Source: Notospermus geniculatus
Taxonomy: Eukaryota > Nemertea > Pilidiophora > Heteronemertea > Lineidae
NCBI GenBank assembly: GCA_002633025.1
Contig: NMRB01002109.1
Coordinates: 6,166 to 70,165 of the forward strand
Direction of reading: 5' to 3'
Length of the DNA: 64,000 nucleotides
Of this stretch, positions 45,555 through 57,800 are shown one piece after another. The notes beneath the pieces were generated by a model. The model worked only from the letters and a program-made list of their open reading frames with translations, had not been told where the DNA came from and searched no databases. Numbering within the stretch: position 1 is the first letter of the stretch; each line of letters starts with the position of its first letter. The position numbers were made by a program, and so were the translations under genes.

Positions 45555-46940
45555 ATCGTTATTCGGTCGAAACGGCTTGTTGTACTTGACTCGATGACGC
45601 GAAGACTCGATGGCGCGATGACTCGATGACCGCCAAAATTATTCAATGAAATTCAGCTCGTTATTTCTAAGATAAGTGGAATGGATCAACGGCGGAAGTG
45701 GACGGTCGTAGTGTCGCCAGCTACCAATAGGCGAATTAAGGTTGATATTCAACGTAAATCATGAAATGAAGGATAGTCTCGAACTAGGCCTACAGCTCCT
45801 AAGTCCTTGAGAATTTACAATGGGTCCCTTTTGAAAAGTTGTAGGGATTGATCTTGTCTCCCTATTCCAAACCCCGGAGGAGGTATAGCGTTAGTTTTCA
45901 GCCCTTTTGAGCAATGATCCTACTGCATGTTCCTCACCTTCCTAAAAATGTTGCATAGTAACCCAGTGTTCTGAAATGCGGAACTCGAATTAAAATAAGG
46001 CATTCACCAATTATGCAGGAAAGGTCATGGGGGTTTAAGATCAAATTCCCCATTTGGGATCCCTGTCAAGTTATGTTTCTGAAACTTGGAGGGATGAATG
46101 AAGGGCAATAGACATTATTTTTGATGACATAAATGACTAATTAGCTCTTTTGTTTTAGTATGATTTTCTTCATTAGGTTTTGTCCGCGCAGGCAAGGGTC
46201 AACATATGGCTTTTTCATAGAAAAACCTGGAATATACACAAAATCCAACCCACTCTACAAGCCCATGATAAAAAAAACAATTCTGTCCCAAGATATCATT
46301 GTCAAAAATGACCAGAAAGTCAAAATGAAAAAGCGAACATTCAAACATGAATTCACAATCACATTTGATGTGGTACCTGGATAATAATAGCCATTCAGAA
46401 TGAAGAATAGGGCATAAAAGCATACAATGAAAGCCTTCCCCCCTCTTCAAGAATAGTTCAGCCCAATCCATATCAATTTCGGGACTATTGGCCCTTATGT
46501 CAAAGATGTCAAGTCTAGTCAAAACAGTGATTATTACAGGTCTGAGTGTTAAGCAAAACGGAAAAGTGAGTTATCAAATGAAGCATTTTTTAGGACTTAC
46601 CAATGAAAATCAAATGTTTTTCTTTTTGATATATGTAGCAGACAGTCAACGCTAATAGGAGGTGAAAAAAATCAGCCCATGAAATGGCCAGATTCTAGGA
46701 GTAATTTGGCCTCAAAGATAAAACAAAAGAGCTAATTAGTCATTTATGTTATCAAAAATAATGTCTATTGCCCTTCATTCATCCCTCCAAGTTTCAGAAA
46801 CATAACTTGACAGGGATCCCAAATGGGGAATTTGATCTTAAACCCCCATGACCTTTAATTGGCCTTCTTCGCGCCTCCGAGTCATCGCGCCATCGAGTCA
46901 TCGAGTCAAGTACAACAAGCCGGTCGAAACCAAGATTTTG
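45555..46940. mobile_element. 1.4-kb foldback
   Basis: GGCTTGTTGTACTTGACTCG (45572) is mirrored by CGAGTCAAGTACAACAAGCC (46903). Inner arms (GGGGAATTTGATCTTAAACC and partners) pair 46030-46160 with 46715-46856. Internal frames are not gene-like. Confidence 0.75.
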
Positions 46941-47011
46941 GGACTCTTGCCGGTTCTTGTGGCATTGTCCACTACAGAGTGATAATCCAGTCATAGATAA
47001 TTAAACGCTAA

Positions 47012-47158
47012 AATGAGTGGCTCAGAACAATAATCTACTAACTGACATTTTCATAATTTTGAGAAAATCAGTGATTTTACTGATTTAAATTCGATTTTCT
47101 CAATATTATGAAAATGTCAGTTACATGTAGTAGACTATTGTTCTGAGCCACTCAAATG
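47012..47158. mobile_element. 147-bp hairpin element
   Basis: TGAGTGGCTCAGAACAATA is mirrored by TATTGTTCTGAGCCACTCA. The inner arms ACTGACATTTTCATAATTTT / AATATTATGAAAATGTCAGT pair closely. Confidence 0.75.
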
Positions 47159-47159
47159 T

Positions 47160-48590
47160 CCGTTGCTATTTCCAAGCTGTGCAATGCGTGGAATGATACA
47201 ATGCCAGTCTTGTGGACGGGAGTTAAGGAGCTCGCAGGTAGTTGCCAAATGAGTGGATTGTCGGCAGGACCGTGAGACGTAGGCACCTGATATCATTGAA
47301 TGAATTTCATTTCAAGAATGTTTGCCCTTTGTTTGATGCAGTTTTTGTAGTCTTACCTTTTTGGATGATCAAATTTCATGCTTCAAAATTTTACTCGGGT
47401 GTTTTGTTTCGTAAAACAATTCAGGTTCCACAATCAATCATGAAGTAGGCTAGAATATGACCAACTCTTACAGGAGTCAAATGCATTAACCAAGCATTAT
47501 AATTTGGTTCCATGGTTAACATACGTGTGTGGAAGGAATATTTTTATATATAACATTGAGGCAAACTCGAGCATACATGGAAAACTCCATATTGTTTCAT
47601 TCTAAATGTATCAGTCACAGGGTGCATTGTGCATGAAGCCAATGCACCTCTCAGGAAATGAGGGTGCTTGAGAAATTGGAAGTGAAATATGAGCAGCGGG
47701 ATTTGAGACGTCGAAGAGTTGGTCACGTGACCAGTTGTCCAATCACTGTAGCAACGCAAACCAAAGAATTTTCAATGTGATTGGTGGATATTATCAGTGA
47801 AGGTCGCATCTACATTTGCATCTACACTGTGGATACGCCTACCCGCTACACGCGAAATTTCGACCTTGATTTACATGAAACTGGAAAATGCGATTTCAAA
47901 CTGTCATTCGCTCATCTGGTGACCACATAGTAGCGGCCACTATTTCATTGTTTCTATAGAAGAGTAACAAATAAAAAGTACAGGACGTACGCCCTCGACT
48001 AGAGGCGCACGGGTAGGGGCAATAATCGTATAGGTCATCAATCTTCCGTGGTTCAAACCTCACCAGTTCCGCCACATGAAGCATACATGTACCGTGACAT
48101 CTTACAAGCACCTAAAAATAGCGCATGATTATAAAGAAAGTATATCACACACTCAAAATTCTGGAATCATCTCAAATTAATCTCAATCAATAAATGCCTG
48201 TTTCTCTATTGATTTTTGCGTCATCACCAGAAAAATGCCCTTCTAAAGGCCTATATTGATCCACCACTGTTCGGTGGAAATGTGCAAATGAAGTCAAATT
48301 TTCAAATGTAGTGCAATGTTTAGTCATTAAAGGTAGTCACTAACTTTCTGCTGCAGCTATTCCATCGACGTTGGTGCATTGCATCGCAGTCGTTTTCATT
48401 CGTGGGACGTATCAAGAACATTTAGTTCTACGGTGGTCACGAATCAGGTCAGGTATTTAAAGAATCTTTCTCATCCTAATCTCATGAGGGAATGATTTCA
48501 GAAATATTATCGCCTCAACGCAGTTTCGGTAAACTTGCCTATGAGTACTCCCTTCCAACAATATCAGAAATGCTGAGGTTCTGGGTTCAT
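47160..48590. other. Intergenic, one tRNA-like scrap
   Basis: Near 48040-48065, CGTGGTTCAAACCTCAC resembles a B box, with weak A-box-like sequence near 48000. No cloverleaf and no gene otherwise. Confidence 0.3.
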
Positions 48591-48621
48591 ATTCATAAAC
48601 ATACTAGTCAGAAGGGGACAG

Positions 48622-49178
48622 TTACACCGTGGAGAATCGGCAGCGCAGTAGCCGAGTTTTTCAGGTGGCAGCACTGGTATCCGAGTCGAACATGGCGGCT
48701 GTGTCACATATCGATGTGTGTGTTGCCGACTAAAACGCGAAAGATAGAGAGTTTCGGTCGAGGTGAGCGAATTTAAGTAAATTCGAGGATGATCTAGTGA
48801 TAATTTGCAATAGAACACGCCGAAATATAGGTGCTGAAGGAGTGTTGTTTCTTTGTTTGAAGTGGAAATGTTCGTAGTGTAAGCCGGTTGTTTCATTGAT
48901 CGCAGTGATCAGCTGGTGACACTTGAACGTTTCCACTTCAAATGTAAAATCGACTACGTAATTCCAATTAAGGAAGCTTTAGATTAATAGACGATAAACT
49001 GGAGGTCATCCTCGGCATGGTCTAAGCGTGTATACCTTTCATCTTCGGTACATTTGCTCCCCGCTTTGGAGTTGACATCTTCAACATTTGTGACACAGCC
49101 GCCATGTTCCGACTCGGATACCAGTGCTGCCACCTGAAAAACTCGGCTACTGCGCTGCCGATTCTCCACGGTGAGTTA
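48622..49178. mobile_element. Inverted-repeat element with about 95-bp arms
   Basis: CCGTGGAGAATCGGCAGCGC is mirrored by GCGCTGCCGATTCTCCACGG. Pairing runs through GGTGGCAGCACTGGTATCCG and CATGGCGGCTGTGTCAC. Translated arms look protein-like only because they are the same sequence on both strands. Confidence 0.75.
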
Positions 49179-49404
49179 TATTTTGTGTTGAACTCAGGAT
49201 AAGTGTCACACGTAGATTTAAGTAGTTTTATGAAGATGTGACTCGATCTGGGAAAACCAGGCACAAGTCTCCCACAAAGAAATGGTTAATATACAGCAAT
49301 GGTTACAGCACAAAGGCTGAAATCAATAAATTAAGCTGTAATTACAGTAACAATAAGAGCTGTTCTTCAGCAATGAGTTGATGAGCTAACAAGGGTAGAC
49401 AAGG

Positions 49405-49460
49405 GGCATTCGAAAAACCTGGACGATGGACGGTGGAGGATGGACGATGGACGGCTCCTT
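49405..49460. repeat. GGACGATGGAC run, end of the 40.7-kb foldback family
   Basis: TTCGAAAAACCTGGACGATG then repeated GGACGGTGG units match the element ends at 26845 and 42225. Confidence 0.55.
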
Positions 49461-50208
49461 TCAGCATCATCGATCTCCACCGCCTGGATGATAATTGTCT
49501 CATTTCCGACATGAGTAAGGATGTGTCGACAGTCATTTTTTTGAGAGTCAGCAGTCAACAGTCATTTTTGTGAAATAGGCCTATATGGTGGCACCCAACA
49601 TCAGAAACAAAGAAATAAAAGGAACAGTTGGAAAAAATCTCTGAATGTTACTATTCGATCCCGTGTTATGAGTCTGCATGTAATTGGTACACTTTCTAGG
49701 AGACAGGCAATCCAGGATCTTTGATAGGTGAAGAATAGTATTCATCAACCTGTGTCTGTCATGGCTCTGATGTGACTCCCCCTTGTATAGGCCTACACAC
49801 GTCATGTACTTTGCCCTTACAGGACACCATAAGAGCAGCCAGTTCCTCAACTCCGAACTTCCATTCTGTCGTTTTGCCATTAGGGCCTAGTAAAAATAAT
49901 CTTCTGAAAATCACCAATGCTGTCAGATATGGTCTTTATTGTTGTTTGAATCGCATTCTATTAAAGCACCACGGTATTGCCACTTTCTGTCGACAGCCGG
50001 CGCCACCGTACCCGTTCTCCAATACTGTAGTTAAGCCTTTCGCCCCAGTGTTGGAGAATGTATGATTACAGTCTCGGTCACCCAGCCACTGGGGATCGAA
50101 CAAGTTTGTGTAGCAGTACTGCGGAACGAAACGGCTGGCTGCGCGAGACTAGTTGCATGCGGTAGTTTACCAAGTCGTTAATAGAGGTCTCCCNTCGTAT
50201 CTAAGAAA

Positions 50209-50272
50209 CCCTGCAGGAAGGAGCTAACAAGGGTCAGGCATGACTGACCCTTGTTAACTCCTTCCTGCAGGG
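50209..50272. repeat. 27-bp-arm hairpin
   Basis: CTGCAGGAAGGAGCTAACAA and its mirror TTGTTAACTCCTTCCTGCAG (one mismatch) surround a short centre. One N lies nearby at 50194. Confidence 0.7.
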
Positions 50273-50317
50273 TATTTTTTGTGTCCGAGTAGTCAGCGAG
50301 GAAGGTGAGAGGTCAAG

Positions 50318-50515
50318 GGTCAAGGTCGTCTTGGTTTCATTGGAATATGTTAATAAACAACGGAGATATTCGAGAAAAACCGAAAATTGCCGAAGATTCC
50401 CGAGTGATTCCGAACATTGCCGAGTACTCCCGATTGATCATCCGCGACTTTGCCCCCCTAGCGGAGGAATTTTGAACTAAGATAAGCGAGATACGCCCCC
50501 TATTGAGTTCATGGC
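50318..50515 (+). repeat. Dispersed repeat, copy 2 of 39862
   Basis: Same block as 39862-40060, with only scattered differences. Confidence 0.8.
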
Positions 50516-50636
50516 CCATCGGGTGTACCTCAAATTACGCCCAGTACCCTCGGCGAAGCGCCTGGGATCTGTGCCTCATTTTCTACACCCAATAAATCTT
50601 GGTTATACAAAACCAGTGACCTCGGGCTCAGTCTTA

Positions 50637-51248
50637 AGCCTAGCGTACATCGCACTTGCGACTGGAAGCAATTGATCTGGACCCATGTTCCCGAAGCCGT
50701 CGTAAGGTTAACGATGTCGTTACACTATGCATTTTTCCAGTTTTAACGACATCGTTAACATAACGATTGCTTCAGGAACATGGGCCCTGGTCAGTCGCTG
50801 GTGATGCACGTGCTGCGCGCATATCGCAAATTCAGGAACTCAGTAAAACTAGGAGGATCCAATCAGTTGTCATGTCCTGACTGCGCACATCGCACTTGCG
50901 ACTGGCAGCAAATCAGGTAACGTCCGGGGCATTCAGACTCGACGAGACTAGGTTTCGTTCAGAAAACTGGCACTGATCAATCGCAAGCCCGCGATTGAAC
51001 GAAACGGGTACAACTAAACGGACTGAACGAAACGGGTACAACTAGTCGCTAGAAAGTTGAACATGTGGAACTCGCGGCGACTAGCAAAATCTCAGTTCCA
51101 GCAAGTCGCAAGGGTGCGTAGGCCTACATAGACCGTTTCTGGCGACTGATGAGTCGCCTCCTGTTCCAGCTATAGATCATCCCAGTCGCCAGTAGTTCCG
51201 TGGCGTCTAGTTGTCTTCAATCGCAAGTGTGATGATGTACGCTAGGCT
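50637..51248. mobile_element. 612-bp PIF/Harbinger-like MITE
   Basis: AGCCTAGCGTACATCGCACT is mirrored by AAGTGTGATGATGTACGCTAGGCT (a 3-nt insertion in one arm). TTA lies at 50634-50636 and 51249-51251. Confidence 0.8.
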
Positions 51249-51369
51249 TTAAATCCGTGGCGGCTAGTTGTCTTCAGTCGCAAGTGTGATGATGTACGCT
51301 AGGCTTTAAATCCGTGGCGGCTGGTTGTCTTCAGTCGCAAGTGTGATGATGTACGCTAGGCTTTAAATC
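51190..51369 (+). repeat. 57-bp tandem triplication of the MITE right end
   Basis: CTTTAAATCCGTGGCGGCT ... TGATGATGTACGCTAGG repeats with landmarks AGGCTTT at 51244, 51301 and 51358, exactly 57 bp apart. The array ends about 50 bp before the gene B PAN exon. Confidence 0.85.
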
Positions 51370-51420
51370 CTTGAAGCAAAAGATGAATAGTCGGTAGAAT
51401 GTCAATAATCAAAAGCTTAG

Positions 51421-51665
51421 CTCATGAGCATTTTCGGACGATTGTGCGGGGTTGGGGCATTTTGCGACCTGATATAACGCGTCATGATGTGAATTCATTT
51501 CTTCTCTGCGCTGCACTTTGTTGCCAGCGGAAGTGTACGACCTTTGCAGTAGTAGGCCTGCCGGAAGTTAGGACGTTTGTTTGTCAGATGAGCAAACAGA
51601 AGGGAACGTGCATGGATAAAAAGGAGGCGTTTGAATCCCGAGGAGCCCGGATGTACCAAAAGAAG
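51421..51665 (+). CDS. PAN/apple-domain exon of gene B
   Basis: The acceptor AAAAGCTTAG opens a 245-nt exon, phase 1 in and phase 0 out (donor AGAAG|GTAATC), the same phases as the gene A PAN exon. The frame shows a PAN/apple pattern: FLLCAALCCQRKCTTFAVV, then TFVCQM and GTCMDKK, that is C-x3-C-x4-C-x2-F...C. The exon edge residues (YQKK|V here, WLRK|V in gene A) agree. The next phase-compatible coding exons downstream are 58357 (B) and 61739 (C). The frame stays open to an ATG at 51399, but phase comparison with gene A makes that a poor start. The signal-peptide exon was not found. The pyrimidine tract is weak, so the acceptor is provisional. Confidence 0.6.
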
Positions 51666-51916
51666 GTAATCGAACTCTACAATCATTCTAGTTATAGGCT
51701 AATTAGGACAGATCCTGTGTCGAATGCGGAGGTTTCGTTCTATACCAAACGAATGGGGACAAGCATAATGTCCATGCATGGACATAAAATGGGTGTGTGT
51801 CCCCAGTTGGTCGGTATAGAACTGATACGGCCGTCACGAATCGACTAATTGTGGAGTGGACATTAGTTTGATCCTATGAGACTGGACATACGTGCAAACA
51901 GTCTAGTAAATTATTC

Positions 51917-51978
51917 ATCCTCCCACAGCAGGGCTTTGGTCTCGTTCCTCTTCATACACTCCACACAAAGCCCTGCTG
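51917..51978 (+). repeat. Short hairpin repeat family, copy 2
   Basis: CATCCTCCCACAGCAGGGCT ... AAAGCCCTGCTG, related to 2828-2893. Confidence 0.55.
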
Positions 51979-52111
51979 AAGCTGGGTCTCCCAGGCAAGC
52001 AGAGGCGGTCAGAAAACCATTGCCCAATCAGAATGCAGCATTTTCAGGGTGTCAATATTAAACAATTATGACTCATAACAATCAAAAATAAAAATAATCT
52101 TTCCTATACAC

Positions 52112-53213
52112 AGGAAGAACCGGGTATTGGTAAACAGAGAAATCAAGAAATGAAGAAATCGAGAACTCCCAAGATCGATTAGTTAGACCTCGCACGTGTA
52201 AGGCCATATAGATAAAATGTTTGATTAGCATCTTTCCACTCTCAACTTTTGACGAAGGCGGGAGTTTTTTAAAACGTTTTATTGAGTTTGAGGATGCAAC
52301 TTAGTATGGTAACCATCCAATCTTGACACTATAGGGTCTTGGGACGAGGTTCAACCAACACCCTCTAGTATCGTTCGAAGGTTACCATCTTGAAAAGTAG
52401 TGCAGCGGAAGGTTAAATGGAAAAATATCTACCAATTGTGATCAGGCTCCTAACGGTAACTCCATTAGGAGGAGTGATGCAGTCAAACATGGCGGCGACT
52501 GGTCGATGGCTTTAATCGGAATCGGTCGGAATCTTCGATGACGTCGTCACTGACCTTTGACCTTTCATACTGACATGATCAGTGGTGTACACAAGCTCAG
52601 AATATGCGTCCGTCCGAAAATAGATTGTCCGGACCCATGATTCCCGTTCCTTCCTGTCATGTTTTTAAGTAGGTCAGTGGTCAGTATGAAAGGTCAAAGG
52701 TCAGTAATGACGTCATCGAAGATTCAGACCGATACCGATTAAAGACAAAAGTTATGGCCGAAAAACCGGAAATTGCCCAACATTTCCGAAGTATTCTGAA
52801 TATGCCAGAGTAGGCCTACTCCCGAGTGATCATCCGCGACTTTGCACCCCTAGCGGTAGAATTTGGAACTAAGATGATAGAGTAACGCCCTCTTTTGGGT
52901 CTAGTTGAGGTCAAGGTCACTTCAAAGGTCAAGGTCATTTGTGGCGCCCTCTATATTTCAGTGCATGACATCCAATCAAATTCGGCCTCATCAAGATGGT
53001 TACCATACTAAGTTGCATCCTCAAACTCAATAAAACGTTTTAAAAAGCTCCCGCCTTTGTCAAAAGTTGAGAGTGGAAAGATGCTAATCAAACATTTTAT
53101 TTATATGGCCTTACACGTGCGAGGTCTAACTAATCGATCTTGGGAGTTCTTGATTTCTTCATTTCTTGATTTCTCTGTTTACCAATACCCGGAAGAACCT
53201 CTGTGATAAAATT
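52112..53213. mobile_element. 1.1-kb foldback in the gene B intron
   Basis: CCGGGTATTGGTAAACAGAG is mirrored by CTCTGTTTACCAATACCCGG. Arms of about 210 bp pair up to ACTTAGTATGGTAACCATC. The centre holds another inverted pair (ACTGACCTTTGACCTTTC) and a copy of the 39862 repeat. Confidence 0.75.
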
Positions 53214-53373
53214 CAGTCAATTTTGGAAAGATGTAAGTGATTTGCAAAGGATAAAACTTTAAAATCAAACTGGGTATTACCACGAAATTTGTACTTCTCC
53301 AGTCATCCTTAAAATACAGGGCGTGCAACTGGCGTATGGAACAGCCACATCAGATTCACTGGTCGTTGTATTT

Positions 53374-53436
53374 CAGCAGGAGTTTGTGTGAGTGGATGAA
53401 GAGCAGTGAGGTAAAAACCCCTGCTGTGGGAGGATG
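53374..53436 (-). repeat. Short hairpin repeat family, copy 3
   Basis: Reverse orientation: CAGCAGGAGTTTGTGTGAGT ... CCCCTGCTGTGGGAGGATG. Confidence 0.55.
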
Positions 53437-53792
53437 AAATTATTAGGCAGGTTGAGATTAGCCACTTAGCACGGATTCTTATAGGTATACGGATTAATGT
53501 ACACAAATTAAATTTGCCCTCGTTGCGCCGAATTCTATCCGTAGGATCCATGATAAGTCGCTGATCTCAACCTCGCTATTATCTCTGCATGACGTATCCA
53601 CAGTTGCTGGCGCATGTGCGTCCACAGTGATATGGTGGGTGTACAGTAAATATTAGGAAAGTACACACAAGGCGCTAGCTAGCTATCCCAACAGGTCAAC
53701 GATTCGACTTCATGTACTGGCATCCTTCCTGAAGTAATCAGTGGTTCTCAATGCTCGCTCCCTCCGCCATCGCATACAATGTACACTAATTA

Positions 53793-54595
53793 GTGATGTT
53801 TCGCAAACCTGGCGAAACACGAAGTACGAAATACGAAATTCTACTTCATTTCCATGATCTAATGTATTTCAGGAGATGGTTGGTACCATAAATATCTCCC
53901 CCTGCTGCCAGTGCGTCATTTGGCATATCTGTAAGACTGAGAGAGTTATGGTGCTTCTTGAATTTTTACATTGTTACAACAGAAAGCTCATACCTTGCAC
54001 CAATCGGTTACGCCGTGCTCACAGGATTGTGGGTAATCAAGATGGCGTCGGGTGATTGACAGCGAACTACTTTCTTGGCTGATANTAGTCTATCATGTTT
54101 CGGAGGTGTTTTGAAAGTGCCTTATGGTCGTTTGCATTTCTCTTGACCACCACCGTGGCGTGGTGGTCTTTTTTTAGTGCTGGGATCTCCAGTTTTTGTT
54201 CATGCAGTTCAGCTTTAAACAAAGAATGTTACGCCAATGACTTGGCTTTATTTTTTCGGCCAAGATTCCTACGCTGTGATGAGGTCGTGGACGTACACCT
54301 CGGCCAAATCTGGCCGATGTGATGCGTTCCACAGCTACACAGGTCTGTGCATAATCAGTCTCGCGCAGCCTGTGTGAACACGATGGAATTTTTAAATCTC
54401 CACTTCGCAGCTACGAAGTGGAAACGAAAGAAAAAGTTTGATTTACAACGCAAATCTATCGGTCTTGCGTCATACGATAAAAGACGCTCTTGCAGCAGGC
54501 GATATTTATGGTACAAACAATACATTAGGTGCTTGAAACTGAAGTCCAATTTCGTATTTCGTACGTTGTGTTTCGTCAGGTTTGCGAAACCTCAC
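53793..54595. mobile_element. 803-bp TA-flanked inverted-repeat element
   Basis: GTGATGTTTCGCAAACCTGG and ACGAAATACGAAATT are mirrored at the right end (AATTTCGTATTTCGT ... GGTTTGCGAAACCTCAC), with TA on both sides. It carries two short frames of no recognisable family. One N is at 54085. Confidence 0.65.
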
Positions 54596-55254
54596 TATTG
54601 TCTGCGGTGACGAAAGGAGCCAGCGCTAAGAACTTCTGATATTCTCAGGATGTGTACAGATGTGCTGCCACAAAATAAATGGTAAACGGTATAATCTTAT
54701 TTCGCGATTAATTGTTAATTTCAATTTTAAAACTTTGATGACGACTAAAGATTTACTATATATCTATACATGTACTACAATTTTCCACAAAAAGTGAAAC
54801 AATGGAGTATGTTTTTCAAATTCAAGTACACTTTCCTGTCGTTTCCATTATCAGCACATCTGACATTAAATATTGCTTACCGTAGACTTTTACATGGTTC
54901 TCTGTGGATCACTTGAATGAAATTACCGCAAATAATTCCAGCAGAAAATAACAAAGTGTCACTCGTTTTGTTTTGTTTTAATCCCTTAGTATCGGCTGAG
55001 AACATGGATAAACTACTCAATTTTGTGGGTTTGATATTTTTTCCATCTGTTGAAATTCCATCTCTGTGTAATTTCCATCACGTGCTCCACGGACAACCCT
55101 GTAAAAGTTCTACCCAATGTAAAATATGCTAAAAATATACCTTTATTTGTGTTACATACAGTGAACTCGAGTTTAAACCACCGGTTCATTATGTTCATAA
55201 GCACGCCCAAAGTAGGGTCAGTTTCACCCTAGGCCTTAAGCAACTACCCAGATA

Positions 55255-56312
55255 GCAACGATCGGTGGCGGCCCACCGGTGGCAGAAGAGCGGGAAATCA
55301 GCGCATCGGCGGCCAGCAACGGTCTTTGGTGGCCCACCCTCGGGCCACTGGCGGAAAACGGACTAGAGGGGTATCGGTGGCCGCCACCAGTGGGCCACTG
55401 GTGGCAGATGAGGGGCAAATCAGGGGCCACCGACTGGTGGTACATCGGCGACAGCCACCAGTGGCAGAAAGAGAGGCCACTGCAGCAGCGCGATATCGGC
55501 GACAGCCACCAGTGGGCCACCGGTGGTGAATATTGGTGGCAAACATATATCTTTTTCCTTTACAAATTGTACAAAAAAAAATTGAATTTCTCAACCAATT
55601 CTTAAGCAACAACTCCTTTTTACAATTATAAATCATCGTACGTCAAACAAAGTTTGTACCGGTGGGCCACCAGTGGCCCACTGGCGGGCCACCAGTTCGA
55701 CCTGGTGAGATAACAATTACGTTCTAATTCGCAATAATTTAATACAGAACCGATGACTCACGAAAGCAAACATATAAGAATGTTGATAAACTATGGTTTG
55801 AAATCTGAGACACAAATTTTAGGTTGTGGTTGTTTCTCTTTCAAAATTATATTGCATAACATTGGTTTTATCTAAACCATAGACAATAATTTTTGCTGTG
55901 CATTGGTATACCCCATCCAACTGAACTCTACGTCTAACGCTTCTCGGCCTATTGGCTAAGATTAAAGTTTGATATTTAAGAGGTGCGGACTCTGTCTCAT
56001 GGTGAATCTGCCCTTTCCCTTGTGCCGACTTGGCTTAAGCAAGGCGGGGGAGTTGTACAGGAAGAAATTGCAAATTAAACAATCAGGACCGATATAGCTC
56101 TAGTTACACGTGTTGAACTGCCACCAGTGGCCCACTAAATTTGCCCAGAATGTGCCCCCGAGACCACATCAATTTCCCTCTGCTGAGCCACTCATCTCCC
56201 CCCGGTGGCCCACCGGTGGTGAGGTTTGCATTACCACCGGTGGGCCACCAGCGACAGCCACCGGTGGGTCTCCGGTACTGCATCCAGTGGGCCACTGGTG
56301 GCCCACTGAAAA
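55255..56312. repeat. Clusters of GTGGCCCACCGGTGGC palindromes
   Basis: Three clusters (55255-55540, 55655-55705, 56118-56312) of variants of CCACCAGTGGGCCACCGGTGG-like words, overlapping and self-complementary. Frames through them on both strands are artefacts. Confidence 0.75.
55936..55976 (+). ncRNA. U2 snRNA 5'-end fragment (pseudogene)
   Basis: CGCTTCTCGGCCTATTGGCT, then AAGATTAAAG, matches the conserved U2 5' end (canonically CGCUUCUCGGCCUUUUGGCUAAGAUCAAG) with few changes. Branch-site-pairing and Sm regions are not recognisable after 55976, so it is not a working gene. The following 90 bp may be the body of a U2-headed SINE. Confidence 0.65.
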
Positions 56313-56459
56313 GTGTTATCTATATTCATTCATCACGGGGTTGTGATCGTACAAGCAATTCCAGCCATTCAGCGTAATAGTTGTTATGTTTTATTCACTC
56401 CCATTTCGACTGTGGGTGTGCTTATGAACCGGTGGTTTAAACTCGAGTTTACTGTATAT

Positions 56460-57800
56460 CTACAGGAAACTGTACAAGAAATTGAAAAAAAACACGGTTT
56501 GGGCAAAATTGGCCCTACCTTTTTTTACTTTCTTTATGTGTTGATTCTCTATAGCATTGGGTAATACATATATTTCAGGATTTATCCCTGTCTGTATCGT
56601 TTTTTGTTCTTCCTTACCGTTAAATACCAGTGTGATGGGAGAGCTCAAGGTTCAAAGACCTATAGTTAAGTAAGAATGACCTTGCGGGAAAACGGCAATT
56701 AGGATGCCTGTAAGTGTCACGCAGAACCTATGTACACACGTTGTCCGGGTCAAAATACTCCGCCAGCAGGTTACCATCGTAATCCTTGACGGAATGCGTA
56801 AAGATATTACGACTCGCCGAACAACGCGCGCCCATAGGCAAGGCGTTCCATGAGACCAGCATACAATTAAAAAGTATCCGTGCGTTGTAAAGTACATCTA
56901 TGAATGAAAATTATGAAATCTAAGTGAAAAACATATCTAGAAGTAGTGTCAATAAGAAAATAAAATAAACATTGGTTGAAATTCTAATAATGTATAATTC
57001 GTTTAACCGGTTTTCTGTCTTTACGACTTTTTCAAAAATGAATATAGAATGAAATAAATAACATTATATACATGAAGTCGTTGTCATGTTACCCAGGTGA
57101 ATAATCATGGATACAGTAAACAAAACAAAACCAAAATGAAACAGGTCTGAGAAGGCCTAGTTCTTCCCTTGTCACGCCAATGATTTTCTATAGCAAATTA
57201 TTGGACTGAAATAACTAATTGTCCATTCAATTAGTAACGGACAAATGTAGTCCAAAATGAGGTGTAGTGAGAATCCTTATGGTGCCTGACTAAGGTTTGG
57301 GTTGAATTTACTTATGAAATGGGATTCCATAAGTTTTCTCTGGTGTCATCTGCAGAATGCTTTTTGAAAAGAGGGCAAAATTTGAAATGTTTGCCGCCAC
57401 AGGTGTCAAGGTGTTCAGATACAGATTGAATTCTATGAATGAATGAATGAACGACACGGATTCGTATTCTGTATAACGCCAACTCCAACATCAAATTGTG
57501 CTCAAGGCGCTCTCACGATCGCCGAAATCGGTGCGCCTAATAACGTTTGTTTAGAATTCTATTGACCTTATATATAAATTGCATACCATAGAAAACTAGA
57601 AGCTTCGGGAAATTTTTTGAGAGAAACCGGAAGAACGAATGCTCAGTAAGTACTATGTTACAGGGCCCCACACTGGGTGGATTGCCTTTTCATTTCAGCA
57701 GTTTGAAGTCAACCTCGCTTATTACAAGACATGACTTATCTATCAGGATTAACTTCACTCTATAGTCCAAAATATTGAATTGATCATTGTCACCCATACC
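56460..57800. other. Intronic/intergenic A/T-rich stretch
   Basis: No gene recognised. A small hairpin (GGCGCTCTCACGATCGCC region) lies near 57510. Confidence 0.4.

Larger units (their letters stand above)
55159..56454. mobile_element. 1.3-kb TA-flanked element
   Basis: CAGTGAACTCGAGTTTAAAC (then CACCGGTTCAT) is mirrored by GTTTAAACTCGAGTTTACTG, with TA on both sides. The interior has GGTGGCCCACCGGTGG-type clusters and a U2 snRNA-like fragment. No transposase. It lies in the intron between PAN exon B and exon 58357. Confidence 0.75.

Noticed and set aside
48492-49264. Shared peptide IGSAVAEFFRWQHWYPSR on both strands
   Set aside because: It is the same inverted-repeat arm read twice, not two related genes.
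54095-54322. Frame with a hydrophobic, signal-like N-terminus (MFRRCFESALWSFAFLL)
   Set aside because: It lies inside a TA-flanked inverted-repeat element, with no splice context or family match; considered and dropped as the missing signal exon of gene B.
55236-55636. Frames of 94-112 codons on both strands in the CCACCGGTGG clusters
   Set aside because: The palindromic repeats are open in both directions; not protein-like.
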